Counted from the stretch's first letter, positions 6,366-14,338 are shown. The stretch: 28,299 bases of DNA from Candidatus Gottesmanbacteria bacterium (GCA_026396845.1 JAPLWC010000007.1:1-28299), one strand, 5' to 3'. Notes: generated by a model not told the origin, from the sequence alone. Program-made: numbers and translations.

Positions 6366-7226
6366 ATGGCTATAGATCTTAAAACTGCCCACACGCAATT
6401 TATCCAATATCTTGAGAGCCGCCGTCGCGCCCGCGCTACTATCGTAGCATACGGCAAAGATATCGAACAGGTTACGACATTTCTTGCCAACATGGGCAAG
6501 AAAACGATTACGGAAGTTTCCCGCGATGAGCTTGAGGCGTTTTTGAAAAAGCTCGCGAGCGACAGCTATACACCCAAATCCATCTCCCGGAAAATCAACT
6601 CAATAAAGACTTTTTTCCGATTTTTAAAGGCCTCCGGCGCCATTACGATGGATCCGGCAATCGAGATTGAACACCCCAAATATGAGGTCAAGCCGCCGCG
6701 GATTCTCTCTAAAATCGAATACCGGGCACTGCGGGACGCATGCCGCGGAGATATACGTATTTATGCCATCGTTGAGCTATTTTTGCAAACAGGTATCCGT
6801 ATTGGAGAACTTGCGGCCCTCACCCTTTCCGATATCAAAGGCAATGAACTCCAAATCGCAGCCCAGGAAGGTCATGCGCAGCGTTTGGTTCCCTTGAATA
6901 AGGCCGCCAAAGAGGCGCTGGACCGCTATATTGCGGTACGAAGTCCATCAGCCGCAAGTTCGGCACTCTTTGTCACCAAAACAGGACGGGCCCTCCTCAT
7001 CCGCAATATCCGCACGGCCATTGACCGGTATTTCCGTATCGCGGGCATTGAAGGGGCAAAGGTCAATGATCTCCGCCATACCTTCATTGCCCATCATTTG
7101 ATGGCAGGAACATCCATCACCACCCTTTCAAAACTCGTCGGCCACAAACGCCTCTCCACCACCGAGCGCTACCTTGAACTCGTCAAGGACAAAACCACCG
7201 ATACCGTCAAATTGGAAGAATTGTAA
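6366..7226 (+). CDS. tyrosine recombinase/integrase, XerC/D-like, altered active site
   Basis: The 286-residue protein has an N-terminal SAM-like core-binding domain (TAHTQFIQYLESRRRARAT) and a C-terminal tyrosine recombinase domain. The visible catalytic positions are R145 (TGIRIGEL), R237 (NDLRHTF), H260 (LVGHKRL) and Tyr269 (TTERYLEL). The normal histidine of HxxR is Asn234. The beta2-beta3 turn that carries the catalytic lysine (GKGxKxR in Xer) reads QEGHAQRLVPL, with no lysine. Length matches XerC/XerD. It may be the chromosome-dimer Xer protein of a reduced genome, or a variant with weakened chemistry. The next gene, valS, starts from a promoter inside its 3' end. Confidence 0.85.
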   Translation: MAIDLKTAHTQFIQYLESRRRARATIVAYGKDIEQVTTFLANMGKKTITEVSRDELEAFLKKLASDSYTPKSISRKINSIKTFFRFLKASGAITMDPAIEIEHPKYEVKPPRILSKIEYRALRDACRGDIRIYAIVELFLQTGIRIGELAALTLSDIKGNELQIAAQEGHAQRLVPLNKAAKEALDRYIAVRSPSAASSALFVTKTGRALLIRNIRTAIDRYFRIAGIEGAKVNDLRHTFIAHHLMAGTSITTLSKLVGHKRLSTTERYLELVKDKTTDTVKLEEL

Positions 7227-7240
7227 ATATACGCTACAAT
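7212..7240 (+). promoter_or_regulatory. leaderless promoter of valS
   Basis: TTGGAA (7212-7217) and TACAAT (7235-7240) are separated by 17 bases, and the ATG of valS follows after exactly six bases. The predicted start point is the A of the ATG. Confidence 0.65.
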
Positions 7241-7246
7241 TGCCTC

Positions 7247-9466
7247 ATGGAGAAAGCGTACAATCCCCAATCTGTTGAAGCGGCGATGTATAAAATCTGG
7301 GAAGCGGGCGGATATTTTTCGCCGAAAATGGATGGGGGCAAACAATCATTCTCCATCCTCCTCCCTCCCCCGAACGCAAACGCTGATCTTCATCTTGGTC
7401 ACGCGATGTATGTCGTGGAGGACATTATGATCCGCTATCACCGCATGAAAGGAGACCCCACGCTTTGGCTGCCGGGCGAGGACCACGCGGGATTTGAGAC
7501 GCAGTTTGTGTATGAAAAATATTTGACAAAAGAAGGAAAAAGCCGCTTTGACTTTGAACGCGAAGCGCTCTACAAAAACATCTGGGATTTTGTCGCGGCC
7601 AACCGCGGCACCATGGAAAATCAGCTGCGCAGACTTGGATTTTCGCTGGACTGGAGCCGCAATATCTTTACCCTTGATCCAAAAATTATCGCCATTGTGT
7701 ACCAAACGTTCAAAAAATTATTTGATGACGGACTCGTATATCGGGACGCACGCCTCGTCAACTACTGCACCAAAGACGGCACGAGTTTCTCTGATCTTGA
7801 AGTCAAACATGTCGAGCGCACGGACCCGTTGTATTACATGAAATACGGACCGTTTATCCTGGCGACCACGCGGCCGGAAACCAAATTCGGCGATACCGCG
7901 GTTGCGGTGAACCCTAAAGACAAACGCTATAAACAATGGGTCGGAAAGGAAATTACGGTTGAAGGACTATTGGGGCCGTTTAAAGTAGTCGTGGTTGCAG
8001 ATTCGGCGATTGATCCGGCATTCGGTACCGGGGTTGCCAAGGTTACCCCCTTCCATGATATGACGGATTTTGAAATCGCCAAACGCCATAATCTGCCCGC
8101 AAAACAGGTCATCGGTTTCGACGGCAGGCTCACCAAGATTGCCGGCCCGTACGCGGGAATGAAGGTGAGTGTTGCACGCGAACAAATCGTCAAGGACATG
8201 GTTGCGCGGGGCCTCATGGATCATATCGACAACGCCTACACCCATACGGTCGCCACCTGCTACAAGTGCGGTTCAGTACTCGAGCCACTCCCCCTTTCCC
8301 AGTGGTACATAAGGGTAAAACCCTTAGCAACGCAAGCAGTGAAAGCAGTAAAAGCAAAACGAATTACGTTTGTACCGAAACGGTTTGAAAAAATCGCCAA
8401 TCAATGGCTTACTCATTTCCATGATTGGAATATAAGCCGCCAGATTGTGTGGGGCATACGTATTCCGGCCTGGAAATGCGAGGACTGCAGCACGCCCGAG
8501 CACGAACACTGGATTGTGACGCAGGGGGAAATTCCGATCAATTGCACCAAATGCGGAGGCACCCGTTTAACACAGGATATCGATACGTTTGATACATGGT
8601 TTTCGTCCGCCCAGTGGCCCTATGCCACTTTGCTTTCGCAAAGTGCAAATCCTAAATCCAAAATCTTAAATTCTAATCAAAATGAAAATTTAAAATTGAA
8701 AATTGAAAATTTGAGAACCAAAACTACGGGAACAGATTTCGATACGTATTACCCCACAAGCGTTATGGAGACAGGATATGATATTTTACCCTGGTGGGTC
8801 TGCCGCATGATTATGCTGGGGCTCTACGTCACCGGCGACGTGCCCTTCCGGACGGTCTATCTTCATGGCTTAGTACGCGATGCCAAAGGCCAGAAAATGA
8901 GCAAGAGCAAGGGAAATGCGATTAATCCGCTGAAAATGGCGGACCAGTACGGGGCTGATGCATTGCGCTTCTCATTGGTTTTCGGAACAGCCGCCGGCAA
9001 CGACCAGTCGCTTTCCGAGGATAAAATCCGCGGCATGCGCAACTTTGCCAATAAACTCTGGAACATCGGGCGGTTTATTGAACTTAACATTGCAAAACAG
9101 AATCTGGATAGTAAAGAGAGTTTGCCAATTCATGTAAAAACTCTGCCAAACCCACAACAAAAAATGCTGAAGAGTGTATTCGACCTTTCAATTAATGTCA
9201 CGAATAAGATGGAAAAATATCGATATTCTGATGCCGCAAAAAAGATCTACGATTTTACATGGCATGTTTTTGCAGATAAATATATCGAGCAAAGCAAAAA
9301 ACAACTTGAAGCAGACGATACGCAAACGCTTGCCGTATTGATAGATATATACAAAACACTCCTAAAGCTTCTTCACCCGTTTATGCCGTTCGTAACGGAG
9401 GCGCTGTATCAAAAAATTCCCGGGTGGGACAGAATACCACTCATCATTTCCTCGTGGCCCGCTTGA
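7247..9466 (+). CDS. valS: valyl-tRNA synthetase, short form
   Basis: This class Ia synthetase charges tRNA-Val. HIGH is present as HLGH (residues 49-52), followed by LPGEDHAGFETQ. The CP1 editing domain is present (TTRPETKFGDTAVAVNP). Zinc-type Cys pairs (CYKCG; CEDC with CTKCGG) and KMSKS (about 550-554) follow. The protein ends at 739 residues after the anticodon-binding helices (LLHPFMPFVTEALYQKIPGW), lacking the C-terminal coiled coil of typical ValRS (860-950 residues). Residues about 468-491 are encoded by a heptanucleotide array and interrupt the conserved stretch between WFSSAQWPYATL and YPTSVMETGYDIL. A leaderless promoter lies immediately upstream. Confidence 0.95.
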   Translation: MEKAYNPQSVEAAMYKIWEAGGYFSPKMDGGKQSFSILLPPPNANADLHLGHAMYVVEDIMIRYHRMKGDPTLWLPGEDHAGFETQFVYEKYLTKEGKSRFDFEREALYKNIWDFVAANRGTMENQLRRLGFSLDWSRNIFTLDPKIIAIVYQTFKKLFDDGLVYRDARLVNYCTKDGTSFSDLEVKHVERTDPLYYMKYGPFILATTRPETKFGDTAVAVNPKDKRYKQWVGKEITVEGLLGPFKVVVVADSAIDPAFGTGVAKVTPFHDMTDFEIAKRHNLPAKQVIGFDGRLTKIAGPYAGMKVSVAREQIVKDMVARGLMDHIDNAYTHTVATCYKCGSVLEPLPLSQWYIRVKPLATQAVKAVKAKRITFVPKRFEKIANQWLTHFHDWNISRQIVWGIRIPAWKCEDCSTPEHEHWIVTQGEIPINCTKCGGTRLTQDIDTFDTWFSSAQWPYATLLSQSANPKSKILNSNQNENLKLKIENLRTKTTGTDFDTYYPTSVMETGYDILPWWVCRMIMLGLYVTGDVPFRTVYLHGLVRDAKGQKMSKSKGNAINPLKMADQYGADALRFSLVFGTAAGNDQSLSEDKIRGMRNFANKLWNIGRFIELNIAKQNLDSKESLPIHVKTLPNPQQKMLKSVFDLSINVTNKMEKYRYSDAAKKIYDFTWHVFADKYIEQSKKQLEADDTQTLAVLIDIYKTLLKLLHPFMPFVTEALYQKIPGWDRIPLIISSWPA
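8648..8717 (+). repeat. in-frame heptanucleotide array inside valS
   Basis: Ten successive 7-base units keep perfect register: AATCCTA, AATCCAA, AATCTTA, AATTCTA, ATCAAAA, TGAAAAT, TTAAAAT, TGAAAAT, TGAAAAT, TTGAGAA. The composition is much more AT-rich than the surrounding gene. The encoded peptide is the non-conserved NPKSKILNSNQNENLKLKIE-type insertion. Confidence 0.85.
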
Positions 9467-9467
9467 T

Positions 9468-9546
9468 AATTTTCATTTATCATTTATTATTTCTCATTGA
9501 TTTTGCATTTATTTAAATGAAAATTGAAAAATGGGAAATGAAAAAT
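9468..9546. repeat. facing heptanucleotide arrays between convergent genes
   Basis: The left arm (9468-9498) is built of units such as TTTTCAT, TTATCAT and TTCTCAT. The right arm (9515-9546) is built of AATGAAA and ATTGAAA units. The arms are roughly complementary and could fold into a long AT-rich hairpin. It fills the whole gap between valS and the next gene and may serve as a two-way terminator. Confidence 0.75.
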
Positions 9547-9548
9547 GT

Positions 9549-10358
9549 TTAATATCCTGAAGATGTCGCCGGTACCGATGTCGTGGTTGCGATGGGTGGC
9601 ACCGGGGCAAATGACAATGTTGAAATAATTTGGGTGAAGAGCGTATCGTCGCGAGCCCAATCCGCAGTCACCCCGGTAGGGGTGAAATGATTCACTTCGA
9701 GGGTCAGGGCCGGCGTCACTTCGATCATAAACCCGTGCATTTGCGTAAACCCGGAGCCGCCGGTTGTGCGGCCCGAAAACGAACCGGTAAATTCAACTGC
9801 CGTGTGCCCCGATATTGTCGCGTCTTGGCTGGTAAACGCCGTACCCGACACGTCCGTAATGACCACACCGCGAAGGCTGGTAAGGGGCTGGGTTACGGTT
9901 TTCGGCGAAATCGTTAGTCTCGTGCCGCCCGGCAAATTCGTCCATTGTGACACGCAGCCGGTCCCGTCACACGCGGGCGCCAAAACATCCGGCGGCAATT
10001 TATAGGAAATTCCGGCAATGGTTTGCTCACTCCATCCTACAAACGGGTCAACAGGTGTCGGTGTTGCATGTGCCGGCGTAGGCGTCACGCCGGTGGTCAC
10101 CTTATTTCCACCCGTAAAAAACGGCCGGATGTAGTTGAAAAGTAATAAACCGGCGACGATAAGGATAAGAACAATAAAGATTGAAACTCCGGATCCGCGG
10201 AATACATTGGGCATCGGCGGGGGCGGAGGAATCTGCGATTGCGGCTCCAAAGGCGTATCCATGGGGATTTCCGGAGTTTCCTCGATGGGAATCGGAGGCG
10301 CGGTCGGCGTTGCACTCAATCCGTATAAAACTTCCGGTGTTGGGTTCACGTCATCCAT
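9549..10358 (-). CDS. single-pass membrane protein with Pro-rich cytoplasmic arm
   Basis: The 269-residue protein starts with a Pro/Glu/Thr-rich arm (residues 1-50, including PPPPPMP) and has one transmembrane helix at about 57-77 (VSIFIVLILIVAGLLLFNYI). A Thr/Pro linker (TPTPAHATPTPVDP) and an extracytoplasmic domain with two close Cys (PACDGTGC) follow. The outer domain has the alternating beta pattern of a PsbP- or DUF-type fold (YKLPPDVLAPAC, then GTRLTISPKTVTQPLTSL). I cannot assign a family. It follows the nuclease gene at a short distance and is probably co-transcribed with it. A surface role is inferred. Confidence 0.75.
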   Translation of the reverse strand: MDDVNPTPEVLYGLSATPTAPPIPIEETPEIPMDTPLEPQSQIPPPPPMPNVFRGSGVSIFIVLILIVAGLLLFNYIRPFFTGGNKVTTGVTPTPAHATPTPVDPFVGWSEQTIAGISYKLPPDVLAPACDGTGCVSQWTNLPGGTRLTISPKTVTQPLTSLRGVVITDVSGTAFTSQDATISGHTAVEFTGSFSGRTTGGSGFTQMHGFMIEVTPALTLEVNHFTPTGVTADWARDDTLFTQIISTLSFAPVPPIATTTSVPATSSGY

Positions 10359-10376
10359 GACTTTATTGTTCCATGG

Positions 10377-10973
10377 TTACCCCCGGGTGTCAACGGAACT
10401 TTTGCAAGCCCGCCATAATCCCCTATTTTCTTGTTTCGCTTCAGTTTGGGCGGAGAAAAATTGCGATGCAAATAGTGTGTCTGGCTTCACCGGTTCGGCG
10501 CGGGCAAATCCCCGGCGCATAAGCGTCTCGTTTACAAACTCATCGCCAACGTAAACATAGCGAAGTAACCTGCCGTAGGTATCCGTATCGGAGACGTCGC
10601 GAACTAACCGTACCGTTTTTCCGTTCACGAGTGACGAATTTTCATCCCGAGCGGCAGAACCAAAGCATTCTTCTTTTGTACCGGAATGGGCAATTTCCGG
10701 CGTATTGATGCCGATATACCGCACACGCCTGCCGCCTTCAATCTCTATGGTATCGCCGTCAATAACGCTCGTAACACGGACAATTTCCTCTTTTGTTGTT
10801 ACCGCGGTATTGGAAGACGATGTGGCCTCGTGAGTTAACTCAATCGGTCGGACCGGTGCCGACGTTTTTTTGGTTACCACGTAGGTAACCAGCAATACGA
10901 GAATAATTGCGGTGATAAGAAGAATCCGGCGGTTTAATGATGTGCGGGTCACTCCCTGTAGTGTATCACGCAA
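10377..10973 (-). CDS. membrane-anchored thermonuclease-like nuclease
   Basis: The 198-residue protein has an N-terminal transmembrane helix (RRILLITAIILVLLVTYVV) and a staphylococcal-nuclease (SNase) domain. Recognisable elements are VTSVIDGDTIEIEGGRRVRY, GINTPE (catalytic Arg and Ca-binding Asp region), SDTDTYGRLLRYVYV (second catalytic Arg) and ENRGLWRAC. Such enzymes cut DNA and RNA. Anchored outside the membrane it could degrade environmental nucleic acid for nucleotide scavenging, a common need in reduced genomes; that role is inference. The TTG start lacks a ribosome site, and an in-frame GTG at 10952 is a possible alternative. Confidence 0.88.
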   Translation of the reverse strand: MRDTLQGVTRTSLNRRILLITAIILVLLVTYVVTKKTSAPVRPIELTHEATSSSNTAVTTKEEIVRVTSVIDGDTIEIEGGRRVRYIGINTPEIAHSGTKEECFGSAARDENSSLVNGKTVRLVRDVSDTDTYGRLLRYVYVGDEFVNETLMRRGFARAEPVKPDTLFASQFFSAQTEAKQENRGLWRACKSSVDTRG

Positions 10974-11000
10974 GATTACGCGCGTTCGAGGGAGTTCGGC

Positions 11001-11564
11001 TCAAGCTCTCTCTAAATAGGTGCCGGTTTCGGGGTCAATTGCAATGGTTTCGCCCTCTTTGATAAACAGCGGCACGGTGACAACGGCGCCGGTTTCCACA
11101 ATCACTGTTTTTGTGGCTCCCGATACGGTATTGCCCTTGGCGCCTTCCGTGGCTTCCGTCACCTTGAGACGCACTTTTTTGGGGAACCGCAATCCCACGG
11201 CTTCCTCGCCGTTGACGAGAATCTGATATACATCGTTGGGCTTGAGATAGTTCACGTAATTCCCAAGCATCGCGGCAGGAATGTTGAACTGTTCGTACGA
11301 GGTGTTGTCCATAAAAACATAATTGTCATTTTCTTTGTAGAGATACTGCATTTCGCGGGTCGCGATTGAAACCTCCGCCACTGATTCACCGGCCTTAAAC
11401 GTAAACTCCTGCACTTTGCCGGTTTTGAGCGATTTGAGGCGGGTGCGCACAAACGCCGATCCTTTCCCAGGATTCACATGCTGGAATTCCACAATCTGAT
11501 GCGGCTCGCCTTTAAATTCAATAAACGTGCTTTTAGTAAAATCTCCCGTATTTATGGTGCTCAT
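11001..11564 (-). CDS. efp: elongation factor P
   Basis: EF-P binds stalled ribosomes between the P and E sites and speeds peptide bond formation at proline runs. The 187-residue protein has the three beta-barrel domains. The modification loop reads HVNPGKGSAF with lysine at position 34, the residue that is beta-lysylated in enterobacteria. The C-terminus (GETIAIDPETGTYLERA) matches the family. Just upstream lies a LysRS-like gene without an anticodon-binding domain, the expected EF-P ligase. efp has its own promoter (11606-11634) and a GC hairpin in its leader. The window's Pro-rich surface proteins (TPTPTP and PPPPP tracts) are plausible clients. Confidence 0.96.
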   Translation of the reverse strand: MSTINTGDFTKSTFIEFKGEPHQIVEFQHVNPGKGSAFVRTRLKSLKTGKVQEFTFKAGESVAEVSIATREMQYLYKENDNYVFMDNTSYEQFNIPAAMLGNYVNYLKPNDVYQILVNGEEAVGLRFPKKVRLKVTEATEGAKGNTVSGATKTVIVETGAVVTVPLFIKEGETIAIDPETGTYLERA

Positions 11565-11569
11565 AATAA

Positions 11570-11597
11570 AATAAAAATCCCCCGGATCCCCGGGGAA
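11570..11597 (-). terminator. intrinsic terminator of epmA, lying in the efp leader
   Basis: The stem CCCCGG/CCGGGG (11580-11585 with 11590-11595) has an ATCC loop. On the minus strand it is followed by ATTTTTATTTTATT. It lies only 15 bases before the efp ATG and downstream of the efp promoter. It would therefore form at the 5' end of efp mRNA as well and could attenuate efp. Confidence 0.7.
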
Positions 11598-11605
11598 CCA
11601 TGCGT

Positions 11606-11634
11606 ATTATACCCAATTACGGTTTTTCTGGCAA
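11606..11634 (-). promoter_or_regulatory. promoter of efp
   Basis: On the minus strand TTGCCA (11629-11634) and TATAAT (11606-11611) are exactly 17 bases apart. They straddle the stop codon of the upstream ligase gene. Confidence 0.75.
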
Positions 11635-12654
11635 CGGAAACTCTTCCTTGGCCGGAAAAAAGAGCGTGTCTGCTATATCCGTTGTATCGGCCAGTAACAT
11701 AACCAAGCGGTCTATACCAACGGCAATACCGCTGCATTTTGGCAATCCGACTTTCAAAGCATCTATAAAATCGTGATCGTAGTCATACGTAGTTTTCCCT
11801 AAACGCTTAAGCTCAGCAAGCTCTTTTTTAAACCGCGCTTCCTGCTCAACAGGGTCCGTGAGTTCCGAATACGCATCCCCTAATTCCAATCCTTCTATAT
11901 AAAATTCAAACCGCTCGGCTACCCGAGGGTCGCTCTCTTTTTTCTTTGCAAGCGCCGCCAGCTCGCCGGGAAATTCATATACAATGGTCGGTTTACCGTG
12001 TCCGAGGTGCGGCTCGACTTCATTCAGAAAAATTTGATTGTACAGCTGTTCCCATGTAGTGTTTTCTTCAACTGTGTATCCTTTTTGCCGTATAATCTTT
12101 TTTGCATTTTTGATAGAAAAAAAATCATCGAAGTTTACGCCTGCGTATTTTTTGAACGCGTCCGCCACCGTTATCCGTTCCCACGGAACCGTGAGATTTA
12201 TTTTTTGTCCTTGATAGGTGAGTGACGTGCCGCCGGCAATCGCAATCAATAGCTTCTCGCAGTCGTTCATAATATCGAAATAATCGGCGCCGGTGCGGTA
12301 CCATTCAAGAATGGTAAATTCTGGGTTATGCAGGTGGCTGTCTGTTTCCATATTGCGGAAACTTTTGGTGATCGCGTAGCAATTCCCCAATCCTGCGGCC
12401 ATGAGTTTTTTTAAAGGCACCTCGGGTGACGTCGAGAGGTATGCGGGGGTCACACGGCGCTTGCGGTCCAACAGTTTCGTTTCAAATACATCCAGGTACG
12501 ATTCGGCCGGAGGATGGGCAATAAGGATGGGCGTTTCTATTTCATGGAACTTCTCTTTTTCAAAAAACGAACGAGTAGCGCGAATAACCTTTTCGCGGAC
12601 GAAATACCGTTCCCATAATTCAGGGTGCTCTTTGAGACGTCGCCAAGTCTTCAT
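11617..12654 (-). CDS. epmA: LysRS-like protein lacking the anticodon domain; probable EF-P--lysine ligase
   Basis: The 345-residue protein is only the class II catalytic core of a lysyl-tRNA synthetase. It starts at the core (REKVIRATRSFFEKEKFHEI) with no N-terminal OB fold. Motif 2 is SFRNMETDSHLHNPEFTILE and motif 3 is GIAVGIDRLVML. This is the architecture of EpmA/GenX/PoxA, which transfers (R)-beta-lysine to Lys34 of EF-P, and efp is the next gene. The ATG at 12654 overlaps the stop of the upstream gene as ATGA, which fixes the start. The EpmB aminomutase partner is not in the window, so alpha-lysine could be the substrate. A true but truncated LysRS is the alternative. Confidence 0.8.
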   Translation of the reverse strand: MKTWRRLKEHPELWERYFVREKVIRATRSFFEKEKFHEIETPILIAHPPAESYLDVFETKLLDRKRRVTPAYLSTSPEVPLKKLMAAGLGNCYAITKSFRNMETDSHLHNPEFTILEWYRTGADYFDIMNDCEKLLIAIAGGTSLTYQGQKINLTVPWERITVADAFKKYAGVNFDDFFSIKNAKKIIRQKGYTVEENTTWEQLYNQIFLNEVEPHLGHGKPTIVYEFPGELAALAKKKESDPRVAERFEFYIEGLELGDAYSELTDPVEQEARFKKELAELKRLGKTTYDYDHDFIDALKVGLPKCSGIAVGIDRLVMLLADTTDIADTLFFPAKEEFPLPEKP

Positions 12655-12899
12655 CGACTTTGTCTGCGGGAAGATTTCTTTTGGCCGAATGCGTGAGCGA
12701 CGAACAAAAGATAGATGATTTCCAGTATCCCTAAGGTATGAACCAACAGGAATAGGATAAACCACCATTTCTCTCCGCGTTTAGCGGAGTGCCACAGTGC
12801 CAATCCGGTCCACAAGAGTGACCAGATCGCCATTGGAATGACTCCCCACCCGAACCAACCGGTGGACATCATTGATCCGTTTCCTAAATACCACGGCAT
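12651..12899 (-). CDS. DUF5652-like two-helix membrane protein
   Basis: The 82-residue product has two hydrophobic helices. The motif IPMAIWSLLWTGLALWHSAK, then RGEKWWFILFLLVHTLGILE, matches the DUF5652 pattern common in CPR genomes. Function is unknown. A textbook ribosome site (AAAGGAGG) precedes the ATG. The gene begins three bases after the cyclophilin stop codon and overlaps epmA by four bases (ATGA), so it is the middle gene of a coupled operon. Confidence 0.8.
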   Translation of the reverse strand: MPWYLGNGSMMSTGWFGWGVIPMAIWSLLWTGLALWHSAKRGEKWWFILFLLVHTLGILEIIYLLFVAHAFGQKKSSRRQSR

Positions 12900-12902
12900 A
12901 TA

Positions 12903-13616
12903 TTATTCCTCCTTTATACTCATTGATTGTAGCACAGTCGGCGTAGCCGGTTTCGAATCCTCACCCATCCCGTTATCGCTTACCGGAGCAGTCGCGATTG
13001 CGTCGAGTGTGGCAAGACTGGCCCAATCCGACGGGTCAATCGCCCCGAAGATAACGTATTGTTTGGGAAGCGGCACGTTCGCGTGCATAATAAAAAACTG
13101 GCTGCCGTTCGTGTTCGGGCCGCTGTTGGCCATGGCGATCGTTCCGCGGGTATACTCACGGGTTATCGGCTCGTCGGCAAACGAGTACCCTGGGCCGCCG
13201 GTTCCATTTCCTCTCGGGTCGCCTCCCTGAATCATGAATCCTTTCATAACACGGTGAAATATCGTATTCGTATAAAAACTCGCTCGGGCAAGAAATACGA
13301 AGTTGTTGACCGTCACAGGTGTCTCTTTAGCAAATAATGTAACGGCCATTGTTCCCTTATCCGTCACAATCGTTGCCGTATACGTTTTGTTGGAATCTAT
13401 GGTCATGGGCGGCGGACTCGTATATTGTTTTGTCATAGATACTGTCGGTGTTACCACAGGCGTATTAGTTATTATGGTTGTCGGTTCAACAGTCTGCTTT
13501 TCTTGTACCGGCGCCTCGGCCAGAGGCCGATCAGCCGTGGGCTGAGATTTCCAAACAAACGCTCCTCCTACAATTGCCACAAATAATACTGCCGCAAGGA
13601 TATACGTTTTCTTCAT
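12903..13616 (-). CDS. membrane-anchored cyclophilin-type peptidyl-prolyl isomerase
   Basis: The 237-residue protein has an N-terminal membrane segment (YILAAVLFVAIVGGAFVW), a Pro/Thr-rich spacer to about residue 75, and then a compact bacterial cyclophilin domain. The active-site signatures are FHRVMKGFMIQGGDPRGNGT, with the catalytic Arg, and MANSGPNTNGSQFFI. It isomerises X-Pro bonds outside the membrane. It sits directly after a SurA_N-type protein, six bases apart, so the two form an extracytoplasmic folding pair. That fits the Pro-rich exported proteins in this window. Confidence 0.92.
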   Translation of the reverse strand: MKKTYILAAVLFVAIVGGAFVWKSQPTADRPLAEAPVQEKQTVEPTTIITNTPVVTPTVSMTKQYTSPPPMTIDSNKTYTATIVTDKGTMAVTLFAKETPVTVNNFVFLARASFYTNTIFHRVMKGFMIQGGDPRGNGTGGPGYSFADEPITREYTRGTIAMANSGPNTNGSQFFIMHANVPLPKQYVIFGAIDPSDWASLATLDAIATAPVSDNGMGEDSKPATPTVLQSMSIKEE

Positions 13617-13622
13617 GCCGTG

Positions 13623-14294
13623 TTACAAAAATCGGAGAATTTTTGCCTTTGTTTTCACTTCGGCAAACCACGTCTGCACCTTATCGTTCAGCTGCTGTGA
13701 AAAAATAGCCTGTCTGGCTTCTTCTTTTAGCCCCGCTTCATCACTTGCAGCGAGTGTTGACGCGTTGGTGGCGATATAGTTGGTTATATCAGCATCCGTG
13801 ATCGTGATATCTTTCCCCAGTAATTTCTCGACCGTCAGTTGCAAACGAAGCTGATCCTCAAAATCTGCCTTGGTCATTCCCTGATACTGAAGGACATCGT
13901 CAAGACTCACGTTGCTGCCGAGACTCGCAACAAGATTCGATTCTTTTTGTGCAATTTCCGCCTGCGATACGCTGACGCCGGCTTTCTTTGCCTCCTCGTC
14001 AACGAGCATTTGGCTCACCATACTATCCAATGTTTGTTGCCCGAACCGGCTGGCCATAACGCTATTCAGCTGCCAACGGAAAATCGGCTTGCCGTTGACA
14101 ACCGCAGCTACTAAGAGTCCCTTATTGGACACAAAAATGGCCACCAACCCAAGGACAACAATAATAAGCGCCACCTTCGTCACGGGGAACCGGCGCTTGG
14201 GTTTGGTAGATTCTATCGGCATAAGATCTTCTGTTTTGGTATCGATCATTTCATGTACTCGGGGTAATTTTTTTACAGATTTTTTTCGTGCCAT
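13623..14294 (-). CDS. SurA N-terminal-domain membrane protein without parvulin domain
   Basis: The 223-residue product has a basic cytoplasmic arm, a transmembrane helix (VTKVALIIVVLGLVAIFVSN), and a SurA_N-like chaperone region. The start of that region is AAVVNGKPIFRWQLNSVMAS, followed by QTLDSMVSQMLVDEEAKKAG and later KADFEDQLRLQLTVEKLL. No parvulin-type rotamase domain follows. The isomerase activity may be supplied in trans by the next gene, a cyclophilin. ATG 14294 is chosen because AAAGGAGA precedes it at good spacing and the upstream frame is unrelated antisense of nth. Confidence 0.85.
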   Translation of the reverse strand: MARKKSVKKLPRVHEMIDTKTEDLMPIESTKPKRRFPVTKVALIIVVLGLVAIFVSNKGLLVAAVVNGKPIFRWQLNSVMASRFGQQTLDSMVSQMLVDEEAKKAGVSVSQAEIAQKESNLVASLGSNVSLDDVLQYQGMTKADFEDQLRLQLTVEKLLGKDITITDADITNYIATNASTLAASDEAGLKEEARQAIFSQQLNDKVQTWFAEVKTKAKILRFL

Positions 14295-14329
14295 ATAGTC
14301 TCCTTTTATATGTAACGGATAATGGGCAA

Positions 14330-14338
14330 AGGATACCA
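14330..14338 (-). promoter_or_regulatory. possible extended -10 promoter for the SurA_N gene
   Basis: The minus strand reads TGGTATCCT about 36 bases before the start codon, the same TGGTA start as the extended -10 boxes at 1207 and 1232. There is no clear -35. Confidence 0.3.

Noticed and set aside
12655..12768. N-terminal extension of the EpmA-like protein
   Set aside because: It overlaps the DUF5652 gene in another frame; the ATGA overlap and motif positions support the start at 12654.
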